This document shows, in pieces, positions 11,206-23,200 of a DNA stretch of 64,000 bases (positions within the stretch are counted from its first letter, which is position 1; every line of letters starts with the position of its first letter). The translations under genes were made by a program, and so were the position numbers. The notes beneath the pieces are model-generated. The model had not been told where the DNA came from, made no database searches, and saw only the letters and a list, made by a program, of their open reading frames with translations. Source of the stretch: Strigops habroptila (taxonomy: Eukaryota > Chordata > Aves > Psittaciformes > Psittacidae); the NCBI RefSeq assembly GCF_004027225.2, contig NC_046358.1:68405028-68469027 (forward strand), read 5' to 3'.

Positions 11206-14200
11206 CTGAAAAGCAACAGACAAAGGGAAATGGGAGATCAGTCACTCTGCTCTTTTGCACAAGGCAACTAACCTGCATTCAGCTTGGCACTTGAAATGAA
11301 GAGGCTGGATCTGCATTCAGCAGGCACACAGCTTCCTAAGGTATCTGTTAATGTTTTGGCGAAAACCAAGAGCAGAACTCCCACCATCACCTGGCACATG
11401 TACATCAATTTAAACCCACGCTGGTTTCTGAAACAGCTTCCCTACATCTGACTTATGGTATTTCTAAAATGCCTTAAAAAAGTTACACACTGAGTTTTCT
11501 ATTCCCCAGGTGTATTTTAAGGACTTCCTTCATTTCTAACTCTTGTACATCAGGCCCTATCCAGTGGTGAAAGATTAGTGAAAATGAATGGGAATAAATT
11601 ACCTGGGCTGGTTAAATAACCCATCCACCATAGCATTAATTTCAAACACTTAGCCTGAGTGTTAAGCTGCCTATTGCCTGCTGACAACATTAGGGAACTC
11701 CAAGTAATTATTTAAAGTGCTCCCATGTTATAACGTGGAAGCTGTTTCCCAACAAGGTAATCAATTGTAAGCTGTCTGTTGCTTCCACCCTGCTCTAAAG
11801 GAAGAGCTGTTCCCTGTGGCCAAAGCATCATCTCTCACTGCCTTTGTGTGCCAGGAGCCTTCAGCTTTCTGCTCTCCCACCACACGCTCTGTGTAAGATT
11901 GATGGCCTTTACGCTGTACCCACTGACACGCCTAGCATTGTGCATGTTTTCACCGTCGTTATCTTAACCTCCTGCGGAACTAAAAGCAAAGGAACTTTGC
12001 TGCAAAAAAATTAAGAGCAACATATTGGAGTGTCTGGATGAAGAATGTAGGTGACCACCTGAAAGAAGGAACAGGTCACTGCATAGCAATTAGAGAGGAA
12101 GCACTGGGGAAAGAGAGGGTGAGAAATGCAGGGCAGATGGGAAGATGGTTTCTCACCTTTTGATGAAGTAAAATGCCAGGCCAACCAACGAGAACACGAG
12201 CAGGAGAGATCACAACAAACAAGGCGATTTCCCAGTCCTGGAAGGAAGCTGAGGGTACAAAGGCAGAGACAGAGCATTGTAGCCATGACCTCTCCCAGCA
12301 CAGGGTCCCACTAGGAGGTCACAGAATCAGTCACAGAATGGGTTGGGTTGGGCTGGATTAGGTTGGAAGGGACCTTTAAACACCATCTAGTTCAACCCTA
12401 TTGTCAGTTTAAAGCCATTCCCCCTTGTCTTGTCCCTGTAGGCTCTTTTTGGTCAAAGCCCCATCCAACCTGGCCTTGAACACTTCCAATGATGGGGGCA
12501 CTCGCAGCTTCAATGGGTGACAACAGGTTGGACTGTCCCAGCCTCCTGATGTGGAGAGCGCCTCTTCCACCCCCCAGGTGCATCCCCGCAGTGTGCTGGC
12601 TCCAGCCAGCTCCAACCTAGGTCCCAGCTCCTGCTCCGAGCAATTGGGCTTCTGGGCTGTGTGCCCAAGAGCTCCAAAAGCAAGGAGCTCGCCAGTGAAG
12701 CCCAGTCTGGTGGCTTGCCCTGCATTGCCCCTCTCATGTGGGGATGTATCCTGACCCTGGCCCCAGCCCTGCTTGCTGTACTGGAAGCAGATCACTGTGC
12801 TCAGCTTTGCTTCCTGCTCACCAGTGCTGTGTGACATGGAGGGGGTGGCTTTGGGAGAGACACGCTCGGGGCTGGTTTTCAGCATGCTGCCATCCACTGT
12901 GAAGGGGTGGGGGCTGGCCAGGAAGCCCTGGCACCAGGTCTCAATGGAGCGCTGCTGCTCTGGCTGCCGAGCCCACACCTGGCTCCAGACCGTCACCAGG
13001 GAGCCCATGCACGTCAGGTTCAATTCTGTGGAGGAACAACAGTGGTGGCCAGAAACCCTCTGGCTGTTCTGGAACATATCGCTCCCATGACCTCATGCCC
13101 TGCTCCAGTAAAACCCTCCTGCTCCCATGCTTTTCTCCCTCAGAAATCATGCTGCCATGCTTTACTGCAGGTAACTTGAGCATATGGCCAACCTTTGGTG
13201 ACGAAAGGGACTTAGAACCCAGTAGAATACTTCATACTACACTTTGTAACTTGAAGATGTCTACCCAGTAGTGAGAGTTGTCTGAAATGGTTCAAAGGGT
13301 CAAAAAAGTGTTTGGGTAAAAGGGAGACAAAGCATGGCTGTGAAGCCTTCACTTCATAGAATCATAGATTGGTTTGTGCGGGAAGGGATCTTAAAACTCA
13401 TCCAGTCGCAACCCCCTGCCACGGGCAGGGACACCTTCCACTAGATCAGGTTGCTCCAAGTCCCATCCAACCTTGGCCTTTTGTAACTTCCTTACAAAAC
13501 CAGAGAGAAAATTCTTCCCATCCCTCAAACACTATAGGTCACTTCCAGAAGTGACTTTTTGGTCCAGGTATTTCAAATATGTATAAGACACTGAAGGAGT
13601 ATGAGCCTGCAAGTTTGGCTTAAGAAGGGACCATCCTGATGATGAGCAGTGTGGATGAGGGAGGGAGGAGGGCATTGCAAACTGGGTGAGCAGAGTGGGG
13701 CACCAACCTTGCAGGTAGAGCTCAGAGACGCCGCAGGAACACTTCTCCTCTAGGGAGCTCACCAAGACCCTTTTCAAGCTTTCCAGCATCCTCCTGTGGT
13801 GCAGGTCCATGTGGAACAGTCTAGGGAAGAAGGAGACATAGTTTTCTGGGTGCAGCCTGGGGATGTTAATAAGCTTCCAGCTGCATGCCTCTTCCAAAAC
13901 ACTTGGCTTTATGCCTGATTTCAGGAGCACAGATCCTCCAGAGCCTGTATCCCATCCTCTTCCGTCCCCTTCCTGCAGGGTGAGTCTTCACTTCTAGCCT
14001 TCTACTATCATGTATGCCAGCTTCTCTCCTTCACCAGCCTTGCAGAGGAGTGGGAAAGAGGCATGCTCCACATGTCCCACCACACAGGTGACCACAGAGT
14101 GGTCTCTCATGCTGGGAGAGCAGGGAAAGGTCCACTGCCTGCCCCTCTCTGGAGGCTGGAGTTGCAGGAGGAACCTCCGTTTCATTTTACCCAGGTCTTG

Positions 14201-17200
14201 ACTGCCCCAAGCTGATCCAAGCATGGCCTTTGCAGGGGCTGAAAACACCCCTGTACTTTTGCTTGTGGAGTAAGGACGGAGCCATACCGCTTGGTTCCTG
14301 TGGATGGAGAGGTTTAGACTGGATATTAGGAACAGTTTCTTTCCCAGGTGGTGTTCAGGCACTGAAACAGGCTGTCCACGGCAGTGGTGGAGTCACTGTC
14401 CCTGGAAGTGTTCACAAACCGTTTAGATGAGATCATTAGTGACATGGTTTAGTGGTGGCCTTGGCAATGCTGGGGAATGGTTGGACTTGATGAATTTAAA
14501 GGTCTTTTCCAACCCGGGTGATCCTATGATTCTATGGGCTGAGACCAGAGGGTTTGCTGGCAGCTTCCCTGACTGTCTCTCACCATCATGAGAGACCTGG
14601 GGGGGTTCCTGCCATTGCTGCAAATCTAATGCTGCAGAAAGAAACCCCAAGCAGAGCTCAGCCCTGCCTGAGTGGAGACATCTCACATGAAATTCCTGGC
14701 CACCTTCATAGAAGTACATGCTGAAGCTGTGAGCGAGGCTGCCCTCTTGGGATGGCGGCATCACCATCAACACATGGGTGTCAGCACCAGCTCTCCCTCA
14801 GCACATCCCCTTTCACGACTGGGAGGCAGCGGTGTCCCCACCAGCAGCCCCCTCTCCTGCCACGGGAATCATAGAATCCCAGATTGGTTTGGGTTGCAAA
14901 GGACCTTAAAGCTCATTCAGTTCCAACCCCCTGCCATGGGCAGGGACACCTTCCACTAGACCAGGTTGCTCCAAGCCCCATCCAACCTGGCCTTGAACAC
15001 TGCCAGGGATGGGGCAGCCACAGCTTCTCTGGGCAACCTGTATCAGTGCCTCAGCACCCTCACAGGGAAGAGCTTCTGCCTAAGAGCTCATCTCAGCCTC
15101 CCCTCTGGCAGGTTAAAGCCATTCCCCCTTGGCCTGTCACTATAGGCCCTTGTCCAAAGCCCCTCTCCAGGTTTCTTGGAGGAAGCTGGGGTCAGCCCCC
15201 TGACCCAACCCTCCCACCCCCACCAGCAGGCACCCAGCTCCACTCACTGGGTGTCAGGAAGCAGAGGGGGAGATCCACTGCAAAGGTGTCCTGGGGACAA
15301 CTGTTCTGCAGACCAGGGGTAGGGTCCGAGATGGCAAACTGCAGTTCTGTGCTGGAACTGCCGCCAGCACAACGGCTCAGGGACACAGGCCTAGCACCAG
15401 AAGAGGAGTTAGAGCTCACCAACACATCACACAGCTTTCTTCCCACCTCCAACTACAATCCCACACACCCCTCCCCAGGCCCCAGCTCCTAACACTGCTG
15501 GGGGTGATAGAGAGTTAGCTTTAGCTGAAATCAGCTTTTACAGAGCCATCAGAGATGAGTCCAGTCAACCTCACCAGCTGGAGAAGATCTGGGGTTGGCT
15601 AGAGCGAACCTATTTTGTCTGACTGGCTTCTGAAGGAGTAAGATTGCTGCCTCATTTCAGCCAGCATTCCAAAACTAAGAGTTTGTCCTCCAGGATAATG
15701 AGTTTTCCAAGCTACACAATACCTATCCCTGCATTTCACTAACCTATTGCTCCCCTCCACACACCACACTTGGAAACTCGGTCACAGTATGAGGAACCAG
15801 CTTTTCTGGATGCAGTCGTTCAGGGCTGGACTGACAAAGGCTGCACAGACTCAGCCCATGTGAGCTCCCACCAAATCACCGCCCTGACTTTGTGAATAAC
15901 CACCCCGGGGAGGCTTCAGCACAACGTTCCAGCCAGCTGGAAGCAGAGATCTCCATTTCCTGGGAAAACAACACACATGGGGCTGCGCTCAATGCACACA
16001 TACTTGTGGGGGAGGCTACAAAGGCAGAACCTTCTGTCACAGTGAGAAACAAAGTTCAATTTCCTACGCCAAGGATGAGGAAACGTTTCCCACTGCAATA
16101 TGCCTCCCCTCTCTGTTCTCCATCCCAGTGCTGGTGAATGCATTTGGCTGCACAGGAAGCAGGACAACGCACAAGCTTGGTGAGATGCCTGCCAGAGGCA
16201 CAGGCAACGCAGCGGCATATTCCCAGAGAAGCGGCCTCACCTGTCATCCTTGCAGGGCACAGTGTAAGATGGTCCAAGGAACTCCAAGAGTCCTCCAGCT
16301 GTGCTGGGCTCACAGCTATAAACCAAGGCATCCACCAAGTTCTCTGATGTTGCCTTTGTGCCACCAAGAATCAAGCTGGTGCTGTACACAGCAATAGCAC
16401 TGGAGCCTTCACTAGCAGCAGAGATGTCCTTGAAAGTCAGGTTTGTCCCATCTGAAAATGCCAGGGGAATAGGTGGAGTGAAGATATAGATAGTGTTAGG
16501 CTGAACCTTGAGCCTGACAGCACAAGCTGATAGTGAGGAGAACTCCAAGAACAGAAATGAGAGATTAAAAATGGTGGTGACTGAGGCCAAGAAAAGCTGG
16601 AAAGAAGCAACTGCTTGCTGTGAACACAGGTTTCCAAAAAGATCAAGGTTCCTCTGAGGTGCAGAGTCCTCTTCATGCAGCCCAGCCAGAACTTAAGGTG
16701 AACAAAAAATAAATCAAGACAAACGAATGTGCCAAAGAAACACCACCTCAGGACCAGGAGGAGGAAGCAGCACTGCAGTGCTCAGTCGGCATCAGTGAAC
16801 GACCCAAAGTCTGGTGGACCCCACTTCTCCTGGAAGCCCTTTGTCTTGGTACCAGCAGAAGGAGCTTCCCGTCCTCCCGGACCCTCTGCCCTGTACAAGG
16901 AGCTCAGCAGGAGCATGGAGGAGCATTAAGCACCTTCTCATTTGGAGTGTGACGGAACAGCCCAGGCAGAAGAGAAAGAGAAAAAACAGGAATAAAGGAC
17001 AGCAAAGGCAAGGAAAAGCTGTTCCCCACATGACACACCCTCCTTCATCCCTCTCCTCAAAGCTGCTCAACGACCTGCCCATTTTCTCGAAGACGGAGCC
17101 TACGCCAGGTCCGTGCCATCAGCCTCACCGTGCCTGCGCCTTCCTTCCAGCGCAAACACCAACATCCCTGTGGCTCCGATGGTGCCGCTCAGAGTGATGC

Positions 17201-20200
17201 TGGCAAGTGGCCTGCCCTCCTTCCCTGAGAAGACGACCAGGCTGAGCCCTGCCAGGCTCCTGCCAGGCGTCCCCTCCAGCTCCACGAAGTGGCAGTGGGC
17301 AGTGCTGCTGCCCAGGCACAGCTCACTGATGCAGACAGCAGAAGGGACCAGCGCTGAGGAGCTGCTGCACAAGTTCTCCCGCATCGGCGTGACCACGGTC
17401 ACCTGTGGGGAGACACAAAAGCTGCAGCCACCACTGCTCTCCATCATCGAGTGACAGCAGCTCATGATGTCACCTCTTCCTTGTGCCTCCTACAGTTCCC
17501 TGCTGAGGCACGAGAAGGATGGGTGGTTCTACCTCACAACAGCTGCTCCTCACCCCACCATCTGCTCAAGCGTTGTCCTGACCACGGGGTCCCATCACCA
17601 CACATTCCCATCACTGCCTTTTGCTCCCACCCTCATGACGAGGAACAATTCTCTTTCCCTACTGTTGGGAGCACTTCATAGAATCACAGAATCCCAGACT
17701 GGTTTGGGTTGAAAGGGACCTTAAAGCTCATCCAGCCCCCACTCCCTGCCACGGGCAGGGACACCTTCCACTAGACCAGGTTGCTCCAAGCCCCATCCAA
17801 CCTGGCCTTGAACACTGCCAGGGATAGGGCAGCCACAGCTTCTCTGGGCAACCTGTGCCAGTGCCTCAGCACCCTCACAGGGAAGAACTTCTGCCTAAGA
17901 TCTCATCTCGATCTCCCCTCTGGCAGTTTAAAAGCTTCTTTGTGGTTCTCTCCCACTGCAAACACAGACCTCCTCTGCTTCTAGAGTTTTTTTGCCCCAG
18001 TTTTGGATCTGAGCAAACCTCTGCACTGGTCTGATCCCAGGAGGCATCAGCAGTGGAGCAGCAAAGCCCTCTCTTACCCAGCTTTGTACAGGAAAAGCAT
18101 CCATGTTCCCTTCTGGGGGACTATCTGAAACTAGGTATTTTGAAATTAAAAGGAACAGTTCAGATGCATTAACACAAATCCATCACACCAGTGGTCGAGG
18201 CATGTCCTTCACACATTGGCCCTGCAGGAAGCTGGTTTCAGGGACGTGACGTGCTGTGCTACACATCCCAAAGCTGGCACCAGCCAAGCAGGGCTGCAGA
18301 GGTGGCTCCACATCTGTTTTGGGGTAAGTTGAGAGTCCAGGATGCTGCTCAGAAAGACTCCCTCATTCTGGCATCGGTGGCACGTGAGCTGCCTTCAGGG
18401 ATCCCCTGGTTCTGAGCCACGCTGCACAAGGCAGGCAGTTCTCACCTGGCCATCAAGAGACAGGTGAATGGGGCAGGGAGGTGAGGCCTGGTGAGAGCAC
18501 CAGCAGATGGCAAGAGTTAGATGCGGCACAACCGAATGCCCTGTTTTCCCAAACAAAGGACACACTGAAACACAACTGCTGCCCTCCCTGTGACTATGGA
18601 TGGAGAAAGGCCATCTGCCATCAACCCACCTGGAAGCTGCTCTGGAGTTTAGTCCTCAGGCTGTGGCAGCGGCTCAGAGACTCGTCCTCGGTGCTGTGAG
18701 AACTGTTTTCATAGAGGATGCTCTGCCCTGGTACCAGCACTGCGAGCAGCTGGTCTGCCTTCTCTGGCATTCGGGATGTGTACACCATGGCATCCACCAG
18801 GCCCTCCGCAGTCACAGCCATGTTCACCGCGTAGAGGGTGGTGTTGCTGTAGTAGAGAGCCACAGCGTCCGCCCCATTCTGGATGGTGTTGGGGGGCAGC
18901 CTGATCATGGGTGCTGGGCTCATGGTGCTGCTCCCCACCAAGAAGTAACCCAGCTCATCTGTGTGGTGTCCAGACAGGTCCAACACCCGGTAGGCCTGGC
19001 TATTTTTACCATTGTAGAGGACCAGCCAGTATCCCTGGAGGTCAAAGCGTGTCTGTCCAGTGTAGAAGAGTTCGATGTACTCTGCATCCTCTCCTCCCCC
19101 TGGGTTGTCTGGGTTCACCTCGCTAATGAGTAGCTTGGGCACTTGCACAGACGGCTCTTGAGTCCCTTCTGGTATCTCTGATGGAAAGTCACAAATATGG
19201 GAAACAACACAACATTGCACGCTATTCTGCTGGTGGGAGGCCGTGTTCAGCAGAGGACTGAGGATGCTGACTCTGATTTTTATCATCTGTGTGCTCTATA
19301 CTCCTTAGAAGAGCCCTGACCACACTCCGGCTAATACCAGCTCTAACAACAGAGCTTGCTGTTATCCCAGATAATGAGCAACATGGGCTCTAGTAACTGG
19401 ATGTGATGGAATTGGAAAGGATCTTTGCCAGAGTTGGGGAACGGAGGGAGGGACATCTCCCTCCTCTTGGAGAGCTGGACCCAGATGTCCACCCTCAAAC
19501 ACATCATATCCCCTGATATGTAAGAATGATGACTGGTACCTGGAGGCAAGTCTGGTGCATCAATATCCTTGAAGCAGGAGCTTTCTGCTATGATGTTCCT
19601 TCTGCCAAAACTCACAAGTCTGGGTGTCTCTACGAAGGTCCCAAATGCCAGCAGCAGGCTGCTCAGCTGATCCTCTGACTTACCAGTTAGCAGAGTGGTG
19701 AACACAAGCCCCAGGTCCTGGCAGGCTACCCTTGGCTCTGCAGAGGCAAGTAGAGAACTGCCTCAGTTTCTCCAAGTCACCAAAGACCCACTTTCTCCTG
19801 GAAGAGACACAGAGCTCACCAGTTCATCCCGACTACCACTGCCCTCCTCGTCAGACTGTCTGAGGGCAGCTCATCCCCTCTGCACAGTGCTGTGACCTCT
19901 GCCTGTGCCGAGGGGCATCCTGGGACCAAGTCACACAGCACACCCAAATCCTGTTGTCAGCCTTCTAAAGCCTTGGAGTCCCAGCAGCAAACAGAATGGT
20001 CTCTTCGGGGGGTGTCTAAACATAACCTAAATGTAACACTGCTGATGATGCAAGTTGTGGCTCTTCTCCTCATATGTCTTCTCCTCAAAGCATGTGCACA
20101 CTAACCTAGCAGGGATACCAGAACAGCAACACAGATTAGTAAGTCCACTTGCATTTCTGCTGCAACTTGGCTTAGTCCATATGGATCATAAAGTCAAGTA

Positions 20201-23200
20201 GGCAACAAACTCCCAGTCGAGATATCAACCCTGCTGCCACATCTGTCTAACTGCAAATGTCAAGGCCAAAATAGCTGGCAGTCTGCAGATGAGCACTGAT
20301 GTTCGTGTTGGTGGAGCTGCAGACAGGAGCGCTCTGTGGAACGTGAAAGAGCCAAGTCAGAGCACCATGCTCTGCTTAACAGTGGACACCTCTTTCAACT
20401 GTTATAGCTGAACCCAGGACAAGCACCAAGTTCAAATTCGCTGAGATCCAAGCCAGGGATTCTCTGACACAACGCAACAGGGAACACAGGGTTGAAAATC
20501 AGAAGTGAATGGGCATGCTGGTTAATGGCGCCTGGAGTACCCTGCTCCTGCCCTGCTCACCTTTGAAGTATGCAGCAGAGACTCCACAGCTGCACGATTC
20601 ATCAAGGGCCTGGACCAGAGTAATCAGAATCTCTTCCAACTTCAGGAGCCACTCCTGGCAATTTAGGAAACAAAAAACCAACTATACGCAGACAGTGCAA
20701 CCCTGATCATGGGATCCAGCTCACTCTGGGATGGGTGCAGCTGAGCTCCGGCTTGTCAGCCAGAGGGCCCGGAAAGGCTTCTCTTCACCCGAGCAGCTGG
20801 ATGTGAGAATAAAGAGTGGAGAAGCTCAGTGTTGTGGTTTAAATCCAAGCGGTAGCTCAGCATCAGCAGCTGCTCGCTCACCCCATGGGCAGGATGGGAG
20901 GAGAATCTGAAGAATGTAAAACACGCTAGTGGAGATAAAAACAGTCCAATAACTAAAGTAGAGTGTAATACTGCTACTGCTACTACTACTACTAAGGGAA
21001 ATAACAGGGAAGGAATATAAAACTAAAAGGGGAAAGGGAAGAGAGAAACAACAATAAACACATGTGCTGCACAATATAATTGCTCACCACCCGCCGACTG
21101 ATACCCAGCCCAATCTGAGCAGCGATCTGGCCCTTGCGGGTGACTCCCCCCAGTTTCTGTACTGGGCATGACATGCTGTGGTATGGAATACCCCTTTGGC
21201 TAGTTTGGGTCAGGTGTCCTGTCTCTGCCTCCTCCCGGCTTCTTGCGCCCCTCCTCACTGGCAGAGCATGAGAGACTGAAAAGTCCTTGAGCAGGGTAAG
21301 CGCTACTGAGCAACAACTAAACCATTGGTATGTCACCAGCATTATTCTCAGCTAAAGCCAAAACACAGCACTGCACCAGCAGCAGGAAGAGAATTAACTC
21401 TATCCCAGCTGACACCAGGACAATCAGCTTGGCATCGGTTGTCTTCCTGGACAGCCCTGACTTTGTGCACGTGCTCTTGTTCTCAGGAGGTCCTGCCTAT
21501 AAGAGCAGAAATAACTAATATCCAACCTGCTACAAGAAGGCAGAAGGAGAGTGTCTGGCTGAAGCGTTTGCTGGGGCAGTCATTGAACTTGCCAGGTGTG
21601 GGTCTGCTGAGGACGTAGGACAAAGAATCCCGGATCATGGAGCAGCAGTTGCACTGGCTCATGGACACTTCTCCCAGCTGCTGCCTGCAAGAGACACATC
21701 ATAAATGAAATAAAACATGACCTGCCAGCCAGAGACCCAAGTGCTCTTCACCTACCCGTCACACCTGCCTGTACTACCACACCACCATGCACTTGTGGTC
21801 TTCTCCCTTCAGAAGGTTTGGAGAGATATCCCATCCTCAGCATTATCTCCTTGGCTCAGAAAAAGGCCCAAGAGCTCACTGAATCTTGAGAGAGAAAAGC
21901 ACGGGCTTCATCCAACCCTTGCTCTTCCAGCACTGGCTGTTTTTTTGACTGAGCATGCCTTAGGCAGAGCATGCCTAAAACGTGAAGGAAATAATTCCCA
22001 TGTCTCACATGAGAGTTTACCAATGTTTCCCTTGACCCACAAACACAAGAAGAAACCAAAACCACCCAAAAGAACATGGCTCAAGAACAGAATGAGTAGT
22101 AACCCTGCTTCCAGTCTATGGTCTGGATGAAACAGGGCAGGGATTTCCTCCTGGGTGAAGTGGGTGACACTGAAGCCACTCCCTCGCCCTCATTTTGATC
22201 TAAATGTGTATCCTGAACCTAAGAAAAACCTTCTTTTGCTGAAAGCAGTAGTGGAAAATTTATTGTATTGACCATTACACTTTTATAAACAATGAATAAT
22301 TAGAATTATAAAATAATAACTACTACTAATTTGATCAGAGAATTCCTTCCCAAGTACTTTATTCTGCAACTGTACAGCTGCACCAGGAATTCCATAGGGA
22401 GGGGAACACCCACAAACTTAGACCAGGCGGTGGAAAAAGATCAGGACTCTAAACCACCAGGAGGGACCCTGGTCTGGAGGTGGCACTTGTCATCCTGTCC
22501 CAGCCGGGGTCTGGGGAGCAGGCAGGGTGACCCCAGCGGTCAAGGTTCCCATCTCCTCCCAGCCCTGCCCAGTGAGAAGCCTCTCACCATGGTTTCTTGC
22601 AGGCAGGTCTGCCAGGGGTCAGGATCTCCAGCAGCTCAGGGTTCAGCTCGTCGTTGCTTGAGTACACGAAGGCATCTATCAGGCCAGTCACTGGCGGCAC
22701 CTTCCCCAGGACCAAAATGCTGCTGTTGCCCCTGTAGAGAGCAATGGCACTGGGGCCACCCCTGAGGACAGGACGGGTGGTGTTCTCCGGGAATGGCAGA
22801 TCCACTACACACCAGGAGAGAAAGGAACAACAATACACATAAATAACACGTGAATGATACCCACTGTGTAGGAAACCAGCACCAATTTGGTCCTGGAGAG
22901 CCGGAACTCAGAAAGTGGCTGCAGTTGTCTGGTTATTGCAGATTTGGCATCTGCTTCCCCATGTTTATGCTCACTAACATTTCTCATGTCCGCTCAGTCT
23001 GAATGTCCTCATTTGTGGCCAGATCCACAGCGTGGAGGAGGCTGGAGGGGGAATTCTGAGCAGAGTTCATCTGCTATTTCAGTTCTGTGAATAGAGGCGC
23101 TGATTCGTCCATAAGCAGGGGAACGAGCAAGTAAGTGCTAATGTGCCTTTGCCTACAGTAAAGTAAATGTTTAAATCTAAAAGAGATCTGTAAAATCCAC

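Noticed and set aside
12409-13077. Continuous 222-codon minus-strand frame as a gene of its own
   Set aside because: Its upper part is exon 12 of the LTD gene. The rest is intron plus CR1, and a strong donor at 12822 joins in phase to the membrane-helix exon.
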